A stretch of 64,000 nucleotides of DNA from positions 1-64,000 of the forward strand of contig CAZLXW010000009.1 of the NCBI GenBank assembly GCA_964563505.1. Direction: 5' to 3'. A model generated the notes under the pieces. The model worked only from the letters and a program-made list of their open reading frames with translations, was not told where the DNA came from and did not search any database. The DNA is from UBA1351 sp964563505 (lineage in GTDB: Bacteria > Bacillota > Clostridia > Lachnospirales > Vallitaleaceae). A program made the translations under genes and the position numbers. Shown here in pieces: positions 57,283-64,000 of the stretch; the first letter of the stretch is position 1; every line of letters begins with the position of its first letter.

Positions 57283-58350
57283 ATGAAAAAATTATTAACA
57301 TTACTCATTGTTGCAGTTCTTGTTTTAGGTAGTGTGGGGTGTGGTAGTCAAGGCGGAGGCGTCGATGTAGGTATTGCGATGCCGACAAAATCATCAGAAC
57401 GTTGGGTTGCTGATGGGGATAACATGGTTAAAGAATTTGAAGCTTTAGGGTATACAACAGACTTACAATATGCAGAAGACGTTGTTGAAAACCAAGTCGC
57501 TCAAATTGAAAACATGATTACAAAAGGCGTTAAAGTTATGGTTGTTGCATCTATTGACGGCGAATCTTTAACGGACGTATTAAGTAAAGCGGCTGACGAA
57601 GGTATTCAAGTTGTCGCTTATGACCGTCTTATTCGTAACACGGAACATGTAACCTATTATGCGACATTTGACAACTTCAAAGTTGGTGTACAACAAGGGT
57701 CATATATTGTTGATTCACTCGATCTTGAAAATCAAGCAGGTCCTTTTAACATTGAATTATTTGCAGGCTCACCAGATGATAACAATGCATATTTCTTCTT
57801 TGATGGTGCAATGAGTGTCTTGCAACCATATATCGATGAAGGTAAACTTGTTGTTAAATCAGGACAAACAGACGTACAGCAAGTGGCAACACTTCGTTGG
57901 GACGGTGCTTTAGCACAAACGCGTATGGATAACTTATTAAGCGCCAACTATACAAATGAACGTCTTGATGCAGTCTTATCACCATATGACGGTATTTCAA
58001 TCGGTATCCTATCTTCACTTAAAGGTGTAGGATATGGTTCCGGTAATAATCCGCTTCCAATTGTTACAGGTCAAGATGCTGAATTAGCTTCAGTAAAATC
58101 TATCTTAGCCGGCGAACAAACACAAACAGTATTTAAAGATACACGTGAATTAGCGAAAAAAGCTGTTGAAATGGCCGACGCTATTCTTAAAGATCAAGAA
58201 GCTCCTGTAAATGATACAACAACGTATGACAATGGTGTTAAAGTCGTTCCTTCATACTTACTTGAGCCGGTATCCGTTGATGCAAGTAACTGGGAAGATA
58301 TTCTTGTGGGTAGTGGATACTACGAAAAAAGTGAAATAACAGGTGAATAA
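57283..58350 (+). CDS. chvE: ChvE-like multiple-sugar-binding lipoprotein
   Basis: The 355-residue lipoprotein has a lipobox (GSVGC, Cys20) and a type 1 binding domain of the ChvE/xylose group: VGIAMPTKSSERW, YAEDVVENQVAQIE, VAYDRLIRNTEHV, ELFAGSPDDNNAYFFFDGAM, LSPYDGISIG and VTGQDAELASV. It delivers monosaccharides such as xylose, glucose, galactose or arabinose to the MmsA/MmsB transporter encoded next. It is closely related to the orphan protein at 23401. AAAGGAG precedes the ATG. A stem-loop follows. Confidence 0.94.
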   Translation: MKKLLTLLIVAVLVLGSVGCGSQGGGVDVGIAMPTKSSERWVADGDNMVKEFEALGYTTDLQYAEDVVENQVAQIENMITKGVKVMVVASIDGESLTDVLSKAADEGIQVVAYDRLIRNTEHVTYYATFDNFKVGVQQGSYIVDSLDLENQAGPFNIELFAGSPDDNNAYFFFDGAMSVLQPYIDEGKLVVKSGQTDVQQVATLRWDGALAQTRMDNLLSANYTNERLDAVLSPYDGISIGILSSLKGVGYGSGNNPLPIVTGQDAELASVKSILAGEQTQTVFKDTRELAKKAVEMADAILKDQEAPVNDTTTYDNGVKVVPSYLLEPVSVDASNWEDILVGSGYYEKSEITGE

Positions 58351-58370
58351 ATATAGCAAGTAAAACAAAT

Positions 58371-58398
58371 TATAAGGGTGGCGTATGCTGCCCTTATA
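58371..58398 (+). other. Intra-operon stem-loop after chvE
   Basis: TATAAGGG (58371-58378) and CCCTTATA (58391-58398) pair perfectly and the stem extends inward with G-U pairs to a 4-nt loop. It lacks a T-run and probably stabilises the chvE message. Confidence 0.75.
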
Positions 58399-58445
58399 TC
58401 ATCACAACAATATGATGGGAATTTCCCAAGCGAAGGAGCATGAGT

Positions 58446-59984
58446 ATGTCAGATCATATTTTGGAAATGAAGCACATTACAAAAACCTTCCCTGGTGTCA
58501 AAGCCCTTGATGATGTTAATTTTTCAGTAAAAAAAGGTGAAATACACGCGCTCGTTGGAGAAAATGGTGCGGGAAAATCAACATTGATGAAGGTCTTAAG
58601 CGGTGTTCATGAATTTGGAACTTACGAAGGTGACATTGTTTACAATGGTGAAGTATGTCAATTTAGAGATATTAAGGAAAGTGAAAAAAAAGGAATTGTT
58701 ATTATTCATCAAGAGTTAGCATTAATCCCTTATTTATCTATTGCAGAAAATATATTTTTAGGCAATGAGCAAGCCAGTAAAGGTATTATCGATTGGAAGG
58801 CGACAGCGTCAAAAACTAGTGAACTTTTGAAACGCGTTAAATTAAAAGAATCTCCCAAAACATTAATTACACAAATTGGAGTCGGCAAGCAACAGCTTGT
58901 AGAAATAGCAAAAGCATTATCAAAGCGTGTGGAGTTACTCATTCTTGATGAACCGACAGCAGCGTTAAATGAAGATGACAGTGAAAACCTGTTAGACTTA
59001 ATATTAGAGTTGAAAGAACATGGAATTACATCCATCTTAATCTCACATAAATTAAATGAAGTTGAAAAAATTGCAGATAGTGTAACAATTTTACGTGATG
59101 GTCAAACCATTGAAACAATTTCTGTTGAAGAAGAAGGAATCTCGGAAGACCGAATTATCAAAGGTATGGTTGGACGTGAATTGACCAATCGATTTCCAAT
59201 TCATGAGAGTAATACCGGTGAAAAAGTTCTTGAAGTGAAAAACTGGAGCGTTTATCATCCGGAACATGAAGATCGACAAGTGATTAAAAATATTGATTTT
59301 CACTTAAATCGTGGAGAGGTATTAGGTCTTGCAGGTTTAATGGGAGCAGGAAGAACGGAACTGGCCATGAGTCTTTTTGGAAAAGCCTATGGGAAAAATG
59401 TTACAGGAACAATCATTAAAGAAGGTAAAGAACTTCATCTTCATTCCGTGAGTGATGCAATAAAAGCTGGATTTGCTTATGTAACAGAAGATCGTAAAAG
59501 CCTTGGCCTAATATTAGATGAAGATTTGAAAACAAATATTTCTTTAGCAAACTTAAAAGCAATTTCAAAAAACAACGTAGTAAATAATCGAAAAGAAATA
59601 ACTGTGGGTGAAGAATACCGTAAAAAAATGAATATTAAATCATCCGGAATTACACAAAAAGCAAAGAATCTTTCCGGTGGAAATCAACAAAAAGTTGTAC
59701 TTAGTAAATGGATTAATACAAAACCGGATATACTTATTTTGGATGAACCGACACGAGGAATCGATGTAGGAGCCAAATACGAGATTTATACCATTATTAA
59801 TCAACTTGTAGACGATGGTAAAAGTGTTATTGTTATTTCATCAGAAATGCCTGAGATTTTAGGTATTTGTGACCGAATCTATGTCATGAGTGAAGGAAAG
59901 TTAACCGGAGAACTCATGAAAGGTGAGGCAACTCAAGAAAAAATCATGAAGCATGTAATTAATAAACAGGAGGCAAAGGCATGA
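58446..59984 (+). CDS. mmsA: Sugar ABC transporter ATPase MmsA/XylG-like
   Basis: This 512-residue protein holds two fused ATPase domains, typical of CUT2 transporters. The first (about 5-240) has Walker A GENGAGKSTLMK and Walker B LLILDEPTAAL but an altered signature (GVGKQQLVEIAKAL). The second (about 260-512) has an altered Walker A (GLMGAGRTELAM) and an intact signature (LSGGNQQKVVLSKW) and Walker B (ILILDEPTRGID). The ATG at 58446 is 7 nt after AAGGAG; the ATG at 58440 is too close. It overlaps the permease gene by 4 bp. Confidence 0.95.
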   Translation: MSDHILEMKHITKTFPGVKALDDVNFSVKKGEIHALVGENGAGKSTLMKVLSGVHEFGTYEGDIVYNGEVCQFRDIKESEKKGIVIIHQELALIPYLSIAENIFLGNEQASKGIIDWKATASKTSELLKRVKLKESPKTLITQIGVGKQQLVEIAKALSKRVELLILDEPTAALNEDDSENLLDLILELKEHGITSILISHKLNEVEKIADSVTILRDGQTIETISVEEEGISEDRIIKGMVGRELTNRFPIHESNTGEKVLEVKNWSVYHPEHEDRQVIKNIDFHLNRGEVLGLAGLMGAGRTELAMSLFGKAYGKNVTGTIIKEGKELHLHSVSDAIKAGFAYVTEDRKSLGLILDEDLKTNISLANLKAISKNNVVNNRKEITVGEEYRKKMNIKSSGITQKAKNLSGGNQQKVVLSKWINTKPDILILDEPTRGIDVGAKYEIYTIINQLVDDGKSVIVISSEMPEILGICDRIYVMSEGKLTGELMKGEATQEKIMKHVINKQEAKA

Positions 59985-61156
59985 GTGAAAAATCTGGAGC
60001 AATAAAAAAATTACTAAAATCGAATATGCGCCAATATGGTATGATTATCGCACTGGTTTCGATTATGATTTTATTTGCAATATTGACAAATGGAATCTTA
60101 TTACAACCATTGAATATAACCAATCTTATTTTGCAAAATAGTTATATTCTTATATTGGCCACAGGTATGCTATTGGTTATCTTAACTGGGAATATTGACT
60201 TATCCGTCGGTTCGGTCGTTGCTTTTGTCGGTGCAGTTGCGGCAACACTAATGATTACTTATGAGATAAATTTTATTGTAGTTACAATTCTTAGCTTATT
60301 ACTCGGTGCACTTATCGGTGCATTGCAAGGTAGTGTTATTGCATTCTTCAAAGTACCAGCCTTCATTGTAACCCTAGGTGGAATGCTTATGTTTAGAGGA
60401 CTTGCCATGGTTGTTCTTGGTGGACGAAGTCTTGCACCCTTCCCGGATCAATTTACAGTCATCAGTTCAGGATTTATGGCGGATCCCTTTCATGCTGCTA
60501 CCGGAGGATATTTCCTAACGATTATCTTAGGAGTTGCACTTTCAGCAGTGATTGTATATTTTATGTTTAAAGAGCGGAAAAGTAACATGAAATATGGATT
60601 AGAAGTACTTCCATTTGGTTTCTTTATGGGACAAATGATTTTACTCGTCGCTGCATTAAATGCATTCACTCTTGTTATGGCAAGTTATCGAGGTCTTCCC
60701 AATATTTTCATTCTACTTCTTTTACTTATTGTGGTTTATACCTTCATTACATCAAAAACGATTTTTGGACGTCATGTATATGCACTGGGGGGGAATGAAA
60801 AAGCGGCTGCCTTATCTGGTGTAAAAACAGACCGAACCATGTTCCTTGTATATACCAATATGGGCTTCTTATCCGCACTTTCCGGTCTTGTTTTTGCCGC
60901 ACGATTAAATGCAGCGACACCAAAAGCCGGACAAAGTTTTGAGCTTGATGCTATTGCATCGTGTTTCATTGGTGGAGCATCGGCAAGTGGTGGTGTCGGA
61001 ACAGTTATTGGTGCCATTATCGGTGGCCTTGTTATGGGTGTTATGAACAACGGGATGTCCTTAGTTGGACTCGGAATTGACTGGCAACAAGCAATCAAAG
61101 GTCTAGTCCTTGTATTAGCGGTACTCTTTGATATCTTTACAAAGTCAAAGAATTAA
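59981..61156 (+). CDS. mmsB: Sugar ABC transporter permease MmsB/XylH-like
   Basis: The 391-residue CUT2 permease has about ten membrane segments. LTGNIDLSVGSVVAFVGAVAA, FKVPAFIVTLGGMLMFRGLA, GRHVYALGGNEKAAALSGV (the ATPase-coupling loop) and ASCFIGGASASGGVGTVIGA are characteristic of XylH/MmsB. It forms a homodimer channel with MmsA. Its ATG overlaps the MmsA stop (ATGA). A terminator/promoter region follows before the second binding-protein gene. Confidence 0.95.
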   Translation: MSEKSGAIKKLLKSNMRQYGMIIALVSIMILFAILTNGILLQPLNITNLILQNSYILILATGMLLVILTGNIDLSVGSVVAFVGAVAATLMITYEINFIVVTILSLLLGALIGALQGSVIAFFKVPAFIVTLGGMLMFRGLAMVVLGGRSLAPFPDQFTVISSGFMADPFHAATGGYFLTIILGVALSAVIVYFMFKERKSNMKYGLEVLPFGFFMGQMILLVAALNAFTLVMASYRGLPNIFILLLLLIVVYTFITSKTIFGRHVYALGGNEKAAALSGVKTDRTMFLVYTNMGFLSALSGLVFAARLNAATPKAGQSFELDAIASCFIGGASASGGVGTVIGAIIGGLVMGVMNNGMSLVGLGIDWQQAIKGLVLVLAVLFDIFTKSKN

Positions 61157-61194
61157 AGAATATTCGTAAATACATACTCAAAGAATATAATCTT

Positions 61195-61203
61195 TGCTAT
61201 AAT
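61195..61203 (+). promoter_or_regulatory. Extended -10 overlapping the mmsB terminator
   Basis: TGCTATAAT at 61195-61203 is an extended -10. The start of transcription would fall in the left arm of the adjacent hairpin, so transcripts from here could not form the full terminator. Confidence 0.5.
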
Positions 61204-61239
61204 AAAAGCAGTCACTTTCAATCTAAGGGACTGCTTTTT
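61204..61239 (+). terminator. Terminator after mmsB
   Basis: AAAAGCAGTC (61204-61213) and GACTGCTTTT (61229-61238) are perfect 10-bp arms followed by further Ts. Confidence 0.9.
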
Positions 61240-61266
61240 TTCATACGATTCAATTAGGGGGTTATT

Positions 61267-62289
61267 ATGCATATACATGTGCAAAGGATTATGCCAATCG
61301 TATTCATTCTATTTTTTGTGGGATGCCTACCCAAAGGAACAAATGGACAAGGTGAAGAAAATACAACAGAAGTTTTAACACAAGCCAATCAAATCACAAT
61401 TGCAGGAATCTATAAAGACGGATCAAAAGGATGGTTTATTAATGAAGGGCTCAGTGCTGAAAAAGAAGCGAAGCGACTAGGTGCTGAAGAATTTATTTAT
61501 ATTGATGTAAAAATGAATGAAGATATTTATCAACAAGCACTAACAAGCATGATTGATGAAGACGTTGATGGAGTAATTATATGTATTCCGGATCAAAGTT
61601 TAAGCCAGACGACCGTTGATATTTTTAGGAAAGAAAATATACCCATTGTGGCAACCAATGATCCAATCGTTGGATCAAATGGACGATTACTCACTCCCTT
61701 TGTGGGTGTCGACGATTATGTCTTAGGAGATATGACGGGGGATTGGATGGCCAATTATGCCATAAAAAATGGCTTGATGCTAAACGAGGATGTCGGTGTT
61801 TTAATATTAGAAAATGATCAACAGATGAACATGCAAGAACGTGCAGAGGGTCAGTATGAACGCTTTATTGAAATGCTTCCGGGATTTGATAAGAACCGGA
61901 TTTTTCGATTGAACTATAATGGTGAAACAGAAAACGCTTTTAATGTAGCAATGGACGTTTTTATACAAGAAAGGCAGATAGAAACCTGGTTGGTCATGAC
62001 CGGTAATGATGAAGGTGCGATTGGTGTTGTAAGAAGCCTAGAGCAATTGGGACTTGATCAAAATGCAAGTATTATCAGTATCGGTGGAACACTGGCTATC
62101 GAAGAGTTTAATCGTGAATATTCAGCCTTAAAAGCATCAAGTTATTATTCACCTGAAAAAATAGGTAAAGAATCGGCCAATATTTTGATGAAATATATTA
62201 TTGATCAAGAACCTATGCCGGAAAAACAACTATTTAATGCAGAGATTATAACGAAGGATAATTATCAAGAAGTGACTGGTGTGGAATAA
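61267..62289 (+). CDS. AraF-like sugar-binding lipoprotein linked to a sensor kinase
   Basis: The 340-residue lipoprotein has a lipobox (FFVGC, Cys20) and a type 1 binding domain of the arabinose-binding group: ITIAGIYKDGSKGWFINEGL, DGVIICIPDQSLSQ, VATNDPIVG, and VMTGNDEGAIGVVRSLEQL. It differs from the ChvE-like protein and is followed after 10 bp by a sensor kinase gene, not by a transporter. A role as sugar-sensing partner of the kinase is likely; binding for MmsA/MmsB is also possible. The start at 61267 has a run of Gs (AGGGGG) as binding site. Confidence 0.9.
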   Translation: MHIHVQRIMPIVFILFFVGCLPKGTNGQGEENTTEVLTQANQITIAGIYKDGSKGWFINEGLSAEKEAKRLGAEEFIYIDVKMNEDIYQQALTSMIDEDVDGVIICIPDQSLSQTTVDIFRKENIPIVATNDPIVGSNGRLLTPFVGVDDYVLGDMTGDWMANYAIKNGLMLNEDVGVLILENDQQMNMQERAEGQYERFIEMLPGFDKNRIFRLNYNGETENAFNVAMDVFIQERQIETWLVMTGNDEGAIGVVRSLEQLGLDQNASIISIGGTLAIEEFNREYSALKASSYYSPEKIGKESANILMKYIIDQEPMPEKQLFNAEIITKDNYQEVTGVE

Positions 62290-62299
62290 TGGTGGTGCG

Positions 62300-64000
62300 A
62301 TGATGCAGAAAATCAAAGAATATTATATTAATAAAAGTATACAAAGCAAGATGATGGTTAATATTCTTCTGATATTAGCGATAGCTGTTGTTGTGCTCAG
62401 TTATTTAAATATGAACGTACTCAATCGTTCGCTTACAAGTATGAATAACGAGCAAACACTTGAGCTTGCAGGTCAGGTAACCTTACGAATCGAAAACTAT
62501 ATTCAAGAAGTGAATAAAAAAATGGATTTACTGCTTGCTGAGCCTGCCATTAAAGCCTTTAATGAACAAAATGTTAACGAAGATGAATTATTGTCGACCC
62601 TTGAGCGATATACAACAACAGATAAAAATATTGCGGGAATCTTGGTTGTTGATAGCAAGGGTGAAATGCTAAGTAATACCATGCAGCTTGTGGAAGACAG
62701 TCCATTAAATATGGAAAGCTGGTATATACAAACGGTGGCCGAACCGGAGACCTTTCATCTATTTAGTCAACAAATCGGACGCAATATAACGTCTTTTTAT
62801 GATTCCTATAAAGCCGATAATATTTTATCCATGACAAAAGCTTTAGTTGATGAACAAGGCAATGTGAACGGAATGGTTCTGTTTGATATGAAACTAGACC
62901 ATATGGAATCTATTATTAATAGTGCAGAGCTGGGACGTTTCGGTTTCCTCTATATTAGTAACCGTAAAGGCGAGGTTGTCTACGCACCGGTCAATCCCAT
63001 TGTCTATCGGATCCACCCAACCATGATTGGTGGCCAAAAGGATGTTCAGATTGATGACGAAGGCTATCAGATTATTGCTCAAGAAACAGGCATTTCAGAT
63101 TGGAACATTGTTGGAGTCTTTCCTAAAAATGTTACGCTAGGTATTATTTTAGAAGTGATTACCTCCTTTGTTATATATGCGATTCTTATTTTTATCTTTG
63201 GTATCATTCTATCTGTGTACTTGACCAAGACCTTAACCCGACCCATTAGTCAGCTTAAAAATCTAATGGCAGAAGCGGAACAAGGAAAGCTTGAGATACG
63301 CTATGATAGTATTTATAATGACGAGATTAGCCAGTTGGGACACAGTTTCAATAAAATGATTGAGGCCATTAAAAATTTGCTTTCACTTGTCTATACAGAA
63401 CAGAAGGCTAAAAGAGAAGCAGAACTAAAAGCCTTTCAAGCCCAGATTAAGCCTCACTTTTTATATAATACGTTAGATACAATTAACTGGATGGCTATGG
63501 AATATGAGGCTGATGATATTGTCGAAGTGGTTGAGTCCTTAACCAATTTATTTCGGATTAGTCTCAGTAAGGGCAATGAAATCATCAGCCTCGAAAATGA
63601 AGTTAAACATGTTCAGAGCTACTTAATGATTCAAAAAGTGCGTTATGAAGAACAGTTTGATTATGAAATCACATACGATGATACATTAAAAAGCTCTAAA
63701 GTAATTAAACTGATTATACAGCCACTTGTTGAAAATGCAATATATCATGGGATTAAAGGTCGAAAAGAGTCCGGCCACATTCGTGTGGATATTCATTCTG
63801 ATACTAGAGATCTTTTTATCGTTGTGTCAGATACAGGTGGAGGAATGGAGCCGGAACACGTCGCTCGCATGAATCATATTTTCGAAGGTATGTTGGAAAA
63901 AGATGACCGTTATGGAATCGGCTTATTTAATGTAAATGAGCGAATTAAACTAAATTTTGGTTTAGGGTATGGATTAAAAATATCTAGTGAAATAGGACAA
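62300..64000 (+). CDS. YesM/LytS-type sensor histidine kinase (cut by window end)
   Basis: An open frame of 567 codons runs off the window. It has a membrane segment (about residues 18-37), an extracellular Cache-like sensor (about 40-270; IAGILVVDSKGEM, GFLYISNRKGEVVYAP), a second membrane segment (about 285-310), HAMP (TKTLTRPISQLKNLMAEAE), the phosphoacceptor QIKPHFLYNTLDTI (His386) and an ATPase domain (QPLVENAIYHG, DTGGGM, GIGLFNVNERI). The C-terminal few residues lie beyond 64000. The ATG at 62300 is followed by another at 62303. A YesN-type regulator gene is expected next. Confidence 0.93.
   Translation, partial: MMQKIKEYYINKSIQSKMMVNILLILAIAVVVLSYLNMNVLNRSLTSMNNEQTLELAGQVTLRIENYIQEVNKKMDLLLAEPAIKAFNEQNVNEDELLSTLERYTTTDKNIAGILVVDSKGEMLSNTMQLVEDSPLNMESWYIQTVAEPETFHLFSQQIGRNITSFYDSYKADNILSMTKALVDEQGNVNGMVLFDMKLDHMESIINSAELGRFGFLYISNRKGEVVYAPVNPIVYRIHPTMIGGQKDVQIDDEGYQIIAQETGISDWNIVGVFPKNVTLGIILEVITSFVIYAILIFIFGIILSVYLTKTLTRPISQLKNLMAEAEQGKLEIRYDSIYNDEISQLGHSFNKMIEAIKNLLSLVYTEQKAKREAELKAFQAQIKPHFLYNTLDTINWMAMEYEADDIVEVVESLTNLFRISLSKGNEIISLENEVKHVQSYLMIQKVRYEEQFDYEITYDDTLKSSKVIKLIIQPLVENAIYHGIKGRKESGHIRVDIHSDTRDLFIVVSDTGGGMEPEHVARMNHIFEGMLEKDDRYGIGLFNVNERIKLNFGLGYGLKISSEIGQ

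Noticed and set aside
1..64000. CRISPR arrays, tRNA or rRNA genes, prophage, insertion sequences
   Set aside because: No regularly spaced repeats, no cloverleaf or rRNA-like sequence, and no transposase, integrase or phage structural motif was noticed on either strand.

Overview
The window is AT-rich, tightly packed DNA from a low-GC Gram-positive anaerobe, most likely a polysaccharide- and glycerol-using member of Clostridia (Lachnospirales-like). The reasons are strong AAGGAGG-type ribosome binding sites, lipobox-bearing solute-binding proteins, YesM/YesN two-component systems beside CUT1 sugar transporters, a Cys-type sulfatase and an alpha-ribazole salvage operon. I see no rRNA, tRNA, CRISPR array, transposase or phage gene. 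The species cannot be named from the sequence alone.

Layout. 1-9.8 kb is mostly housekeeping: a lipoprotein with a 12-bp tandem repeat, a flavodoxin/TetR/UPF0178 operon, sppA-RDD-MIF-like, a soluble chemotaxis receptor with a C-terminal Cache-like domain, YjbQ, a LacI regulator and typA. 9.8-12.1 kb holds a ROK regulator divergent from a split chromate-type transporter, with a palindromic operator candidate between them. 12.4-15.7 kb is an operon for late cobalamin assembly and alpha-ribazole salvage (cobS, cobC-like, cblT-like, cblS-like) ending in trmB. 15.7-18.9 kb holds a CPBP protease, thioredoxin, a GT-B-like protein and an acetyltransferase. 18.9-27.4 kb is glycerol metabolism: PocR-AraC regulator, gldA, dhaK, dhaL, an orphan ChvE-like sugar-binding lipoprotein, glpK and mgtE.

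27.4-46.6 kb contains two carbohydrate loci. The first is LacI, a CUT1 ABC transporter without its ATPase, and a GH36 alpha-galactosidase. The second is a YesN/YesM pair divergent from another CUT1 transporter, then GH31, an unrecognised 816-residue protein and GH105; it probably imports and dismantles oligosaccharides carrying unsaturated uronate ends. 46.6-48.6 kb holds a GGDEF protein and an esterase. 48.6-52.4 kb is a Fur-type iron-siderophore ABC operon. 52.5-57.2 kb is a cassette of cytoplasmic sulfatase, GPH symporter and LacI regulator, bounded by two exact copies of a 24-bp sequence and preceded by a highly structured intergenic region. 57.3-64 kb is a ChvE/MmsA/MmsB sugar transporter followed by a second sugar-binding lipoprotein and a sensor kinase that runs off the end of the window.

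The most notable items are the 816-residue protein at 43048-45498, the repeat-bounded sulfatase cassette, the inverted-architecture chemotaxis receptor, the alpha-ribazole salvage operon, and a set of AraC-, LacI-, TetR-, ROK- and Fur-type operator candidates that can be read directly beside promoters. Functions are assigned from motifs recognised by eye; no database search was run.
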